Source: Rosenbergiella epipactidis (GTDB taxonomy: Bacteria > Pseudomonadota > Gammaproteobacteria > Enterobacterales > Enterobacteriaceae). From it: 64,000 nt of DNA. Positions 10,483 to 18,913 of this stretch are shown one piece after another. The notes under the pieces were generated by a model. The model ran no database searches. It saw only the letters and a list, made by a program, of their open reading frames with translations, and was not told the DNA's origin. Position 1 is the stretch's first letter; the number at the start of each line of letters is the position of its first letter. The stretch is taken from NCBI RefSeq assembly GCF_018494055.1, contig NZ_JABBFQ010000006.1, positions 1 to 64,000 on the forward strand, written 5' to 3'. Position numbers and translations under genes: made by a program.

Positions 10483-10674
10483 TATCCTGCCTTTTCACTC
10501 CCCCATTCAGTCATTTTATCCTCGTTCTTTTTTCATTATTTTGCGCTTTTTAATCTTATCTTAATCATCCCCGTGTAAAAGAGGGTGTTGAGCTATGGTT
10601 TAAGCGTTCATTGCTACAAAGCAATGAGCAGAAATGATCGCACGCCAATAAGCGTTCAGTGGGACGAATGAATA

Positions 10675-11622
10675 ATGATAAAGACTGTATTAGCTGGATT
10701 TGAAAAACTATGCCGTTTTAAAGACTTCTACTCTGGCACAAAGCCAGAGTCCCTACAGTTTTATCAATTGGGTGAAGGGTATTTAACCCTCTTTTCCCAT
10801 CTATATCGTCAGACAACCAATAGCCACTATTTGCACAGACCCGCCAGCGATCCTTTCGCCCATTCGCCTTTGTGCTTGAGTGCTCAACGGATCAGTAATA
10901 ATGCCCAACGGGGAAAGCAAGCGTTAGCCCAGCAACAGTTATCAGAAGTCTTAAGCGCAGTAGGGCAACAGATCATGTTAGCCACGGCAACAATCGCTTC
11001 GAGCGATCAAGGGCTTTATTTAGCCGCGACACTCTACAATAGGGCGGAAAGTTTCGACAGATACCGTACTTTTGTTGAGGATGAACGGTCATTATCTACT
11101 GGAATAGACACCTGGTTCGAAAATGCTATCGATCTGACAGCGCTACTGACGGTATGTGAGGTAAAAGCGGCAAATCGCGTTTCAATAAGACAACAGTTTA
11201 GCGATTATCAACGCTATCGTTTAGTGATGAATCGGCTGTACGTATTGGTGAATCAAGGTTTTTTCCTGCTTAATCGAGCGACTGTCGACATTATGCCTTT
11301 TATCACCGCTCTGCATCAAAGCCACCTCAGCGAGCGTTGGAACCTGACTCAGCAACAGAAAATCAATTACTTCGCACAGCAGCAGCGGGATATTCGAGAG
11401 GTTATCTTTGTGGAGGGGGATGAAGGGACGGAGCTTTGTTATCATTTGGAGAGTGGTCTACTTATCGAGTCTCCTAATGCGATCAAACCAGATATCAGCC
11501 AAGCCGTGCAGGTTTTTGCTCAACAACTCCACTCCACGGCTTCAGCGCATTCTTTACGGGAAAATGTCAGGAAGAGGGCACTGCTTAAAGGACTGAGTGA
11601 ACCGGTGACAGCGCTAAAATAA
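10675..11622 (+). CDS. Hypothetical protein, unrecognised (315 residues)
   Basis: I do not recognise this protein. It is 315 residues, with no signal peptide, no obvious membrane segment and no motif I can name. It is rich in Gln, Leu, Ser and Arg (runs such as AQQQLSEVL and LTQQQKINYFAQQQRD), suggesting a mostly helical soluble protein. The start at 10675 is the first ATG in frame, with only a weak purine stretch (GGGACGA) upstream. It occupies the slot where E. coli has chiP-chiQ, between glnS and fur, and ends at a bidirectional terminator shared with fur. The long uninterrupted frame supports a real gene, but its function is unknown. Confidence 0.7.
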   Translation: MIKTVLAGFEKLCRFKDFYSGTKPESLQFYQLGEGYLTLFSHLYRQTTNSHYLHRPASDPFAHSPLCLSAQRISNNAQRGKQALAQQQLSEVLSAVGQQIMLATATIASSDQGLYLAATLYNRAESFDRYRTFVEDERSLSTGIDTWFENAIDLTALLTVCEVKAANRVSIRQQFSDYQRYRLVMNRLYVLVNQGFFLLNRATVDIMPFITALHQSHLSERWNLTQQQKINYFAQQQRDIREVIFVEGDEGTELCYHLESGLLIESPNAIKPDISQAVQVFAQQLHSTASAHSLRENVRKRALLKGLSEPVTALK

Positions 11623-11633
11623 ACGATAGATAT

Positions 11634-11662
11634 AAAAAAACCCACGCTATCGTGGGTTTTTT
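11634..11662. terminator. Bidirectional terminator between the ORFan and fur
   Basis: Hairpin CCCACG-CTAT-CGTGGG (641-656 of the 11 kb block) flanked by seven A on one side and six T on the other, so it can stop transcription from both converging genes. Confidence 0.93.
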
Positions 11663-11674
11663 AAATTCGTTAAC

Positions 11675-12121
11675 TTAACGCTCTTCGTGTAGCGTATCGT
11701 CTTTACGACAATCGCCATCGGTACAGTGACCGTAAAGATATAAACTATGGTTAGTTAATTTAATACCAAAGCGCTTGGCGATGTCGCGTTGACGAGTCTC
11801 AATAAATTCGTCTGAAAACTCAATGACACGACCACAGTCTAAGCAGATCAGATGATCATGATGTTGCTGCTGGGTCAATTCGAAAACTGATTTACCACCT
11901 TCGAAATTATGGCGGGTAACGATGCCTGCATCGTCAAACTGGTTTAGTACACGATAAACGGTCGCTAAGCCAATTTCTTCACCCATATCAATAAGCCGCT
12001 TATACAAATCTTCCGCACTGACGTGGTGACATTCTGGTTCTTGAAGCACTTCCAAAATTTTTAATCTTGGTAGCGTGACCTTCAGACCAGCTTTTTTCAG
12101 TGCAGAGTTGTTATCAGTCAT
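11675..12121 (-). CDS. fur: Ferric uptake regulator Fur
   Basis: Iron-responsive repressor of iron uptake genes. It has 148 residues, the same as E. coli Fur. The winged helix spans about residues 15-80 (LPRLKILEVLQ, EIGLATVYRVLNQF). The metal-binding segment QQQHHDHLICLDCGRVIEF supplies the histidines/Asp and the structural Cys93/Cys96 pair; the tail has C-x4-C residues (HCTDGDC). It lies downstream of fldA on the same strand, 98 bases apart. A six-codon mini-ORF with its own ribosome site precedes it (see 12136-12156). Confidence 0.98.
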   Translation of the reverse strand: MTDNNSALKKAGLKVTLPRLKILEVLQEPECHHVSAEDLYKRLIDMGEEIGLATVYRVLNQFDDAGIVTRHNFEGGKSVFELTQQQHHDHLICLDCGRVIEFSDEFIETRQRDIAKRFGIKLTNHSLYLYGHCTDGDCRKDDTLHEER

Positions 12122-12135
12122 GCAGTATTGTCCTG

Positions 12136-12156
12136 TTACTTTATTAAAAGGGACAT
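12136..12156 (-). CDS. Possible leader mini-ORF upstream of fur (uof-like position)
   Basis: On the minus strand a GAGGGG sequence is followed by ATG TCC CTT TTA ATA AAG TAA, a six-codon reading frame ending 14 bases before the fur ATG. The fur ribosome site itself looks weak (AGGA, about ten bases away). E. coli fur is translationally coupled to an upstream leader ORF, uof (28 codons). This much shorter frame sits in the same place and might do the same job, but that is an inference. Confidence 0.3.
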   Translation of the reverse strand: MSLLIK

Positions 12157-12219
12157 TGAGCAGCCCCTCTTATATTTAAATTCGCCTAATAGACTAACAC
12201 AATCGGTAGAAAAACCCCA

Positions 12220-12750
12220 TTAAGCATTAAGGATTTCTTTTAACTGCATCTCATCAGAAATTTGCTGCACCCAGCGGGTGACACGTTCATTGGTTAATTC
12301 AGGTTGGCGGTCTTCATCGATCGCTAAGCCCAAGAAGTGTTTATCATCCGCAAGCCCTTTAGACTCTTCGAAATGGTAACCCTCGGTTGGCCAATGTCCA
12401 ACAATGACCGCACCTTTAGGCTCAATAATGTCGCGAAGGGTGCCTAAGGCATCACAAAAATATTCTGAATAATCTTCTTGGTCGCCACAGCCGAATAAGG
12501 CGACTAATTTACCCGCAAAATCAATTTCTTCTAGCGTTGGGAAGAAATCGTCCCAATCGCACTGAGCTTCACCGTAATACCAAGTAGGGATACCGAGCAG
12601 CATGATATCATAAGCTTCTAAGTCCTCTTTGGCACATTTTGCAATATCGTGAACATCAGCAACATCTTTACCGAGCTGCTTCTGGATCATTTTTGAGATA
12701 TTTTCAGTATTGCCGGTATCACTACCGAAAAAGATGCCTACGATTGCCAT
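12220..12750 (-). CDS. fldA: Flavodoxin 1
   Basis: Low-potential FMN electron carrier serving biotin synthase, IspG/IspH and reductive activation of radical enzymes. It has 176 residues, identical in length to E. coli FldA. The FMN phosphate loop GSDTGNTE is at about residues 9-16; the isoalloxazine loops include PTWYYGEAQCDWDD and GCGDQEDYSEYFCD. It is transcribed toward fur. A Fur-box-like sequence lies 40-60 bases upstream (12791-12814). bioB, a flavodoxin client, lies in the same window. Confidence 0.98.
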   Translation of the reverse strand: MAIVGIFFGSDTGNTENISKMIQKQLGKDVADVHDIAKCAKEDLEAYDIMLLGIPTWYYGEAQCDWDDFFPTLEEIDFAGKLVALFGCGDQEDYSEYFCDALGTLRDIIEPKGAVIVGHWPTEGYHFEESKGLADDKHFLGLAIDEDRQPELTNERVTRWVQQISDEMQLKEILNA

Positions 12751-12790
12751 GGGGAGCTTTACCTCTTGAATCTGTGTTCTATATAGGGTG

Positions 12791-12814
12791 AATAATGATA
12801 GCGATGATGATAAC
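12791..12814. promoter_or_regulatory. Candidate Fur box upstream of fldA
   Basis: Tandem hexamers AATAAT-GATAGC-GATGAT-GATAAC resemble the Fur recognition unit GATAAT; I count 13 of 19 matches to the classical consensus. It sits in the fldA upstream region, where iron repression of flavodoxin would make physiological sense. No binding data are implied. Confidence 0.35.
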
Positions 12815-12870
12815 AGACCTGAAAATCTTGCGGAACTTGTAAAGTCTACAGATTTATCCGTGAGTGCGAA

Positions 12871-13152
12871 TTAACCCCGGCTTAATGCGAGTTGGGAAGC
12901 GATCATCGTCTCAATTAATTCACTTCGGCTCATATTGTGTTGGTCTGCTAGCGTGTTGAGCGCTTCGACAATTTCACTGGGCATTTTCAATTCAACACGC
13001 TGTAAGCCTTTGTCTTTATCTCGTCTTAACTGATTACGCTTATTAATACGTAACTGCTCATCGCGTGTCAAAGGACTTGTCTTAGGGCGGCCGGGTCGGC
13101 GCTCTTCTGCAAACAAGTCTAGGGTTGTTCGATCAGTGTGTTCTTTTGCCAT
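12871..13152 (-). CDS. ybfE: LexA-regulated-type ribbon-helix-helix protein YbfE
   Basis: Small basic protein of 93 residues (97 in E. coli). It has the RRPGRPKTSPL linker and a C-terminal ribbon-helix-helix-like segment (RVELKMPSEIVEALNTLADQHNMSRSELIETMI). In E. coli the gene belongs to the SOS regulon. I looked for a CTG-N10-CAG LexA box upstream here and did not find a convincing one, so its control may differ. It sits between ybfF and fldA as in E. coli. The molecular function is not established. Confidence 0.9.
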   Translation of the reverse strand: MAKEHTDRTTLDLFAEERRPGRPKTSPLTRDEQLRINKRNQLRRDKDKGLQRVELKMPSEIVEALNTLADQHNMSRSELIETMIASQLALSRG

Positions 13153-13299
13153 GATGAGAAAATGAGTACCTGCAGAACGTCTTAGGATTAAGCCTTTGCT
13201 GCATCATGAAATAGGTCGTTGATGCCTGCTAAAAATGAGCGCGCAATAATACTCTACCGTATCGCACAGCGCCATCGAAAATCGAGGCTGAATGGCTTT

Positions 13300-14070
13300 T
13301 TATCCGCTAATTGATAAAAAACGTTGCACTGCGCGTTGGACTGCTTGAGGTTTTTCGGCATGAACCCAATGTCCCGCCCCAACGATAACGTAGGCTTTCG
13401 CTTGCGGAAATTGCGCGATCAGTGGTGCTTGATAGCACTCATCAAGATAGGCTGAGTTTTTACCACGTATAAAGAGCACAGAACCCTTCCAAGCAGGAAG
13501 TGTTTCCCAGCCAGAAATCGTGGCGTAGTGATTCCAAAGCGTCGGAATAGCAAAACGCCACTCACCATGATGAAACGATTTTAAAAGAAACTGAATAACA
13601 TCAGGTTCATCAAGGGTGCGCTCCATGATGCTTTTTGCGGCGGGGCGTTCCGTTACGCCGGCCTGCGTCACAGCATTCATTGCCGCGAACATACTGTCGT
13701 GTCGACGGGTTGTGTAATTGACGGGAGCAATATCAATAATAATAAGTTGCTTAATGCGCGACGGGGAGAGGGCTGTCATCGCCATCGCAATTTTACCGCC
13801 CATGGAGTGCCCTATCACAATCACCTCGGTAAGCTGATGGGCGTCGAGGGTGTCAAACATATCCTGTGCCATTGATGCATAATCCATCTGCTCGCTACGC
13901 GGTGATAATCCATGGTTGCGTACATCGACCTGCAGCACGGTATGGGTTTGACGCAGTTCCCGCGCTAAGATCCCAAGATTATCTAAACTACCAAATAAGC
14001 CATGAATAAGAAGGATTGCAGGGTGTTTGGCGGCAAATTGTGCAGAATGCAGGCGGTTATTTAAAATCAT
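13300..14070 (-). CDS. ybfF: Alpha/beta-hydrolase esterase YbfF
   Basis: Predicted cytoplasmic acyl esterase; the E. coli enzyme hydrolyses short acyl esters in vitro. It has 256 residues (254 in E. coli). The oxyanion region is LLIHGLFGS, the nucleophile elbow GHSMGG places Ser89, and the catalytic His is His234 in GAGHWVHAEKP. It is divergent from seqA across 222 bases, as in E. coli. Confidence 0.95.
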   Translation of the reverse strand: MILNNRLHSAQFAAKHPAILLIHGLFGSLDNLGILARELRQTHTVLQVDVRNHGLSPRSEQMDYASMAQDMFDTLDAHQLTEVIVIGHSMGGKIAMAMTALSPSRIKQLIIIDIAPVNYTTRRHDSMFAAMNAVTQAGVTERPAAKSIMERTLDEPDVIQFLLKSFHHGEWRFAIPTLWNHYATISGWETLPAWKGSVLFIRGKNSAYLDECYQAPLIAQFPQAKAYVIVGAGHWVHAEKPQAVQRAVQRFLSISG

Positions 14071-14292
14071 CGTTAAAGATCTTACTGTTAATAGGGTAAG
14101 TTAAGGTATCATGAAATTGACCTTTAAGCTTATTTAGCGAATGCTTAAGGTATTATCTGAGTTTTGGCGCAGAACAGTTAAAAATTGTTGGTCAACGCCA
14201 GTTTAAATTTATAATCACATCGACTTAACGCTTATGAATTGTTTATCTCATTCGACTAGCTTGAGTCTCAAATTTTTTTTGCACGGACTACA

Positions 14293-14835
14293 ATGAAAAC
14301 GATTGAAATAGATGACGACCTTTATCGCTTTATCGCCAGCCACACACAGCATATCGGCGAAAGCGCGTCTGAGATTTTACGCAGAATGTTAAAAGTCACT
14401 GACCAAGCAATGCAGGAGTCAGACTCCGCAGCCATTGCTCCTGAGGCATTACCTAAGGCAAAAGCGTCAAATGATAAGAAGCCTGCCGATCGTGTTCGTG
14501 CCGTGCGTGAATTACTACTCTCCGACGAGTACGCTGAGCAAAAGCGTGCCGTCAATCGGTTTATGTTAATCCTGTCTACGCTTTATCAGCTGGATGCCGA
14601 GGCATTTGCTCAAGCAACACAATCTATGCAAGGGCGGACGCGTCTCTATTTTGCAGGCGATGAGTTAACGTTATTACAAAGCGGTAACCATACCAAGCCT
14701 AAGCATATTTCTGGCACGCCTTACTGGGTTATCACTAATACTAATACTGGACGTAAGTGCAGTATGGTTGAACATATTATGCAAACGATGAAGTTACCGC
14801 AGGAACTGACAGATAAGGTTTGCGGAACGCTCTAA
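14293..14835 (+). CDS. seqA: Negative modulator of replication initiation SeqA
   Basis: Binds hemimethylated GATC, sequestering oriC and tracking newly replicated DNA. It has 180 residues (181 in E. coli). The N-terminal oligomerisation domain ([33 protein letters not shown]) is followed by a variable linker (about 40-70) and the conserved DNA-binding domain from [12 protein letters not shown] to VCGTL, including the [15 protein letters not shown] loop. It lies 28 bases upstream of pgm and is probably co-transcribed with it, as in E. coli. Its presence implies Dam methylation. Confidence 0.98.
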   Translation: MKTIEIDDDLYRFIASHTQHIGESASEILRRMLKVTDQAMQESDSAAIAPEALPKAKASNDKKPADRVRAVRELLLSDEYAEQKRAVNRFMLILSTLYQLDAEAFAQATQSMQGRTRLYFAGDELTLLQSGNHTKPKHISGTPYWVITNTNTGRKCSMVEHIMQTMKLPQELTDKVCGTL

Positions 14836-14863
14836 TCTTATAACTTGTACCGGAGAAGGACTG

Positions 14864-16504
14864 ATGGCAACTCACCCTAGATCAGGGCAACCCGCTGGGC
14901 AAAACGATTTAATTAACGTGGCGCAGTTGACGGCACAATATTATGTATTGACGCCAGATTTAGCTAATGCGGAACACGCGGTAAAGTTTGGAACCTCTGG
15001 GCATCGTGGTAGCGCGGCACGTCAGAGCTTCAACGAAGCTCATATCCTAGCTATTGCCCAAGCTATTGCTGAAGAGCGCCAAAAGCAGGGGATCACCGGT
15101 CCTTGCTACGTGGGCAAAGATACCCATGCGTTGTCAGAGCCAGCCATGATTTCGGTACTTGAAGTCCTTCTCGCCAATGGCGTTGAAGTGATTATTCAGA
15201 GTGATAATGGCTACACGCCAACACCTGCTATCTCTAATGCTCTCTTAGAGCACAATAAAAAATCGGGCCCTCAGGCGGATGGCATTGTCATCACTCCGTC
15301 ACACAACCCGCCAGAAGACGGTGGTATCAAATATAATCCACCTAACGGTGGGCCTGCAGATACTAATATTACTAAAGTCGTTGAAGACCGTGCGAATGCC
15401 TTAATTCAACAAGGATTAGAAGGCGTTAAGCGTCTTTCGGTTACAGACGTTAATGCAAGCCCTCTATTAAAACAGATCGATCTGATCCAACCTTATGTCG
15501 AAGGCCTTGCAGAGGTGATCGATTTTGCCGCCATTAAGAAAGCCGGGCTGCATTTAGGTGTCGACCCTCTCGGTGGCAGCGGTATTGAATATTGGAAACG
15601 TATTGCTGAGCACTACCAGCTGGATATTACCTTAGTCAACGATCACGTTGATCAGACCTTCCGCTTTATGCATCTTGATAAAGATGGCGCAGTACGTATG
15701 GACTGCTCTTCTGAGTGCGCGATGGCCGGATTATTAGCCTACCGCGAGCAATTCGATTTAGCCTTTGGTAACGATCCAGATTATGACCGTCATGGTATCG
15801 TCACGCCTGCGGGACTGATGAACCCTAACCATTACCTTGCGGTGGCGATTAATTATTTGTTCCAACATCGTCCACAGTGGGGACAAGAGGTTGCCGTAGG
15901 GAAAACCTTAGTCTCAAGCGCAATGATTGACCGTGTTGTGAAAAGTATTGGTCGTAAACTTATTGAAGTGCCTGTTGGCTTTAAATGGTTTGTGGACGGT
16001 CTTTACGAGGGAACGCTTGGCTTCGGCGGTGAAGAGAGTGCTGGCGCATCGTTCTTACGCTTTGATGGTACGCCTTGGTCTACGGATAAAGATGGCATCA
16101 TCATGTGTTTGCTGGCCGCTGAAATTACCGCGGTGACCGGTAAAAATCCACAGCAACATTATGATGAACTGGCTGAACAATTTGGTTCACCCAGTTATAA
16201 CCGCCTGCAAGCGGCAGCTAGCACAGCTCAGAAGAATGCACTGTCTAAGCTTTCTCCGGAAATGGTGAGTGCGGATACCTTGGCTGGCGATCCGATTATC
16301 GCTCGACTGACCCGTGCACCGGGTAACGATGCTGCAATCGGTGGTTTAAAAGTGATGACCGAGAATGGCTGGTTTGCGGCGCGTCCTTCTGGAACAGAAG
16401 ACGCTTACAAGATCTATTGTGAAAGTTTCCTCGGGGCGGAACATCGTCAGCGGATTGAAAAAGAAGCGGTAGAGATCGTCAGCGAAGTACTGAAAAACGC
16501 GTAA
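14864..16504 (+). CDS. pgm: Phosphoglucomutase (alpha-D-glucose phosphate-specific)
   Basis: Interconverts glucose-1-P and glucose-6-P, linking glycolysis to UDP-glucose, glycogen and galactose use (the Leloir genes galTKM are in the same window). It has 546 residues, the E. coli length. The phosphoserine is Ser146 in TPSHNPP. The metal loop is DPDYDRHG, the sugar loop GGEESAG, and the phosphate-binding RPSGTED is near the C-terminus. GGAG precedes the ATG. A strong terminator follows. Confidence 0.98.
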   Translation: MATHPRSGQPAGQNDLINVAQLTAQYYVLTPDLANAEHAVKFGTSGHRGSAARQSFNEAHILAIAQAIAEERQKQGITGPCYVGKDTHALSEPAMISVLEVLLANGVEVIIQSDNGYTPTPAISNALLEHNKKSGPQADGIVITPSHNPPEDGGIKYNPPNGGPADTNITKVVEDRANALIQQGLEGVKRLSVTDVNASPLLKQIDLIQPYVEGLAEVIDFAAIKKAGLHLGVDPLGGSGIEYWKRIAEHYQLDITLVNDHVDQTFRFMHLDKDGAVRMDCSSECAMAGLLAYREQFDLAFGNDPDYDRHGIVTPAGLMNPNHYLAVAINYLFQHRPQWGQEVAVGKTLVSSAMIDRVVKSIGRKLIEVPVGFKWFVDGLYEGTLGFGGEESAGASFLRFDGTPWSTDKDGIIMCLLAAEITAVTGKNPQQHYDELAEQFGSPSYNRLQAAASTAQKNALSKLSPEMVSADTLAGDPIIARLTRAPGNDAAIGGLKVMTENGWFAARPSGTEDAYKIYCESFLGAEHRQRIEKEAVEIVSEVLKNA

Positions 16505-16520
16505 TGATAGTCTGATGAAT

Positions 16521-16545
16521 AGGGCGCCTAAATGGCGCCTTTTTC
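16521..16545 (+). terminator. Intrinsic terminator after pgm
   Basis: Hairpin GGCGCC-TAAAT-GGCGCC followed by five T, about 20 bases after the pgm stop codon. Confidence 0.93.
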
Positions 16546-16626
16546 ATTTGTTAGCTACACTTCTGGGATGTTAATGACTGCTTAAGGGCAAACCTTTAGC
16601 CTGTTGATTGAAAAGGATGACAATGA

Positions 16627-17448
16627 ATGAAGCTCACACTCGCCAGATTTTACTGGCCTGCCGATGCCATAGTTGATCCCCTTAATTTTCCAGCTGTTTT
16701 CCAGAGCGAAGCGGGGCCAGTGAGCGTCTCTATCGTTGATATCCCACTGACGCATAAAAGTATCGATGAACTCCTTACACCACCTTTTCATTTGGAAAAA
16801 TGGTTTCAGGGGCAAGGACTGTTCTTGGATACGCTTTGTGGGGTAATTATTGATAACTACTACCCCGCGGATCATCCCGATAGTTCCAAAATCGGTAGGG
16901 TCTTTAGCTTACTGTCTGAAGAGCTAGATGTTGTACCGGTGATCAATAAAAATGATCTCGCTGATGTCGCACAGTGGGAGCACTTTGTGGAGCAGATGAG
17001 CGTCTTGCACGAGTTTAATCAGTTACTCGGCGATACTCTGTCGACGCACAAACTTATTGAATTTCATACCCGTTATAAAATGCAATTCTTGGCGCACTCA
17101 CAGCCTGCTTATCGGCAGCTGGGTCCTCTCGTCGCGAATATTAAGCATGAACCCTCATTATATGAGTTCGCACACCAGTATCGTCAGCATTTTATGCGGC
17201 TATTGCGCTACCCCGCGACCATACAAAATCATACCAATGTGGTGATGCACCTACAGGGGTACTTTCGTAAAAAAGTCGATGATGAGGCACGTCAACAACT
17301 TACCACGCTTATCCACCAATACCGCTTGGGCGAAATCTCCCTAAGTGCGGTAAAGACGACGCTGCGGCGCTTGCAAGCTGCTGCTCCGCATGGGTGGTTA
17401 GCGCAGCAACGTTATCTTTACCCTTGGTTTACTGAATACGATCTATAG
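16627..17448 (+). CDS. ybgA: YbgA-family protein (DUF1722) with degenerate DUF523-like N-terminus
   Basis: Residues about 128-262 match the YbgA/DUF1722 domain (FHTRYKMQFLAHSQPAYRQLGPLVA, NHTNVVMHLQGYFRKKVDDEAR, GWLAQQRYLYPW). E. coli YbgA is only 169 residues; this protein is 273. The extra N-terminal part ends in SSKIGRVFSLLSEELDVVPVINKNDLADVAQWEHFVEQ, which lines up by pattern with the end of DUF523 in DUF523-DUF1722 fusions (G-x-G-x-F-A...PVEEEGRL...). The cysteine motif typical of DUF523 is not visible. The gene lies 10 bases upstream of phrB, the usual ybgA-phrB pairing, so a DNA-repair or light-response link is possible but unproven. Confidence 0.85.
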   Translation: MKLTLARFYWPADAIVDPLNFPAVFQSEAGPVSVSIVDIPLTHKSIDELLTPPFHLEKWFQGQGLFLDTLCGVIIDNYYPADHPDSSKIGRVFSLLSEELDVVPVINKNDLADVAQWEHFVEQMSVLHEFNQLLGDTLSTHKLIEFHTRYKMQFLAHSQPAYRQLGPLVANIKHEPSLYEFAHQYRQHFMRLLRYPATIQNHTNVVMHLQGYFRKKVDDEARQQLTTLIHQYRLGEISLSAVKTTLRRLQAAAPHGWLAQQRYLYPWFTEYDL

Positions 17449-17458
17449 GCAGAATACT

Positions 17459-18892
17459 ATGTCGCAGCAACATTTAGTTTGGTTTCGTCATGATTTACGT
17501 TTGAGGGATAACCCTGCGCTTTCCGCCGCCTGTATGGATAACGAGGCTGAAGTTATTGCGCTGTGGTGTGTTACCCCGGAACAGTGGAAACAGCATAACG
17601 TTTCAGCGCGGCAGCTGAACTATCAATATGATGCTTTAGTGATACTCCAACAGGATTTGCAGGAGAGAGGCATCCCGTTGTTGATTATCAACACCCCTAG
17701 CTATCAAACTCTTGAAAAAGAGTTCATGCAATTATGTGAAAAGCATAAGATCGATAAGGTATTCTATAACTATCAATACGAAGTGAACGAGCGTAACCGC
17801 GATAAGCGCATTGAAGCACTCTGTCACCAACAGGACATCGTGTGCCAAGGGTTTACCGATTCGACGCTCTTCTCCCCGGGATCGGTACTGACGGGCCAAG
17901 GCAAGATGTATCATGTATTTACGCCGTTTTCTCGCGCGGTACAGAAAAAGCTAAGTGCCGAGGGGGTAGAGTGCAGCACTTTACCTCATCAACGTAAACA
18001 CCCGTCAGCCGTGAAAAGCTCGACATTACCCGATTTTTCGACCAAAGTTGGCGAATATGATACGAAAAGATTTCCCGTTGGTCATGATGCCGCGTTAACA
18101 AGGCTGCGCGAGTTTTCGAAAAATGCCGTTGAAGGCTATGCTGAACAGCGAGATTTACCCGCCGAAGACGATACGAGTCGTTTATCCGCAGCGTTAGCCA
18201 TTGGACTCGTTACGGCGAAGCAGTGTGTGAAACGTATCCTCGCTGACCATCCCCATGCCTTAGAACAGGCGGGTGGGGCGGCGACTTGGTTGAACGAATT
18301 GATTTGGCGAGACTTCTATCGTCATCTTTTAGTCGCTGAACCCCAGCTCTGTCGCTATCAACCCTTCCAAACCTGGACCGACCATATTCACTGGCAGAAT
18401 AATAAAAAGCATTTTACTGCCTGGTGCGAAGGGAAGACCGGCTTTCCCATCGTCGATGCGGGGATGCGTCAGCTTAATCAAACTGGCTGGATGCATAACC
18501 GTTTACGGATGGTGTGCGCGAGCTTCTTAGTGAAAGATTTACTGATCGATTGGCGTTGGGGGGAGCGATACTTCTCTGAACAACTTATTGACGGTGACTT
18601 AGCCGCCAATAATGGTGGCTGGCAATGGGCGGCTTCTACAGGGACTGATGCAGCGCCGTACTTTAGAATTTTTAACCCCACTCGCCAAGGTGAGCGTTTC
18701 GATCCCGAAGGTGTATTTATTCGCCAATGGCTTCCTGAACTCAAGGACGTCCCCGAAAAAAATATTCATGAACCTTGGGTATGGGCAGATAAACAGGATA
18801 AGAAGCTTGATTACTCCCGACCAATTGTGGAACATCGGCAGGCTCGGGAAGCGACTCTGCAAGCATTTGAGCAGGCGCGAAAACATCGATAA
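17459..18892 (+). CDS. phrB: Deoxyribodipyrimidine photolyase
   Basis: Light-driven repair of cyclobutane pyrimidine dimers using FAD and an antenna folate. It has 477 residues (472 in E. coli). The N-terminal photolyase domain begins LVWFRHDLRLRDNPAL; the FAD-binding C-terminal region includes WLNELIWRDFYRHLL, the WMHNRLRMV helix and NNGGWQWAASTGTDAAPYFRIFNP. It is co-oriented and nearly contiguous with the ybgA-like gene upstream and nif3 21 bases downstream. Confidence 0.97.
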   Translation: MSQQHLVWFRHDLRLRDNPALSAACMDNEAEVIALWCVTPEQWKQHNVSARQLNYQYDALVILQQDLQERGIPLLIINTPSYQTLEKEFMQLCEKHKIDKVFYNYQYEVNERNRDKRIEALCHQQDIVCQGFTDSTLFSPGSVLTGQGKMYHVFTPFSRAVQKKLSAEGVECSTLPHQRKHPSAVKSSTLPDFSTKVGEYDTKRFPVGHDAALTRLREFSKNAVEGYAEQRDLPAEDDTSRLSAALAIGLVTAKQCVKRILADHPHALEQAGGAATWLNELIWRDFYRHLLVAEPQLCRYQPFQTWTDHIHWQNNKKHFTAWCEGKTGFPIVDAGMRQLNQTGWMHNRLRMVCASFLVKDLLIDWRWGERYFSEQLIDGDLAANNGGWQWAASTGTDAAPYFRIFNPTRQGERFDPEGVFIRQWLPELKDVPEKNIHEPWVWADKQDKKLDYSRPIVEHRQAREATLQAFEQARKHR

Positions 18893-18913
18893 TCGTTAGA
18901 GTTAGGACAAGCT

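Noticed and set aside
13153-13299. Search for a LexA box upstream of ybfE
   Set aside because: No CTG-N10-CAG sequence with a reasonable core was found, so SOS control is not claimed here.
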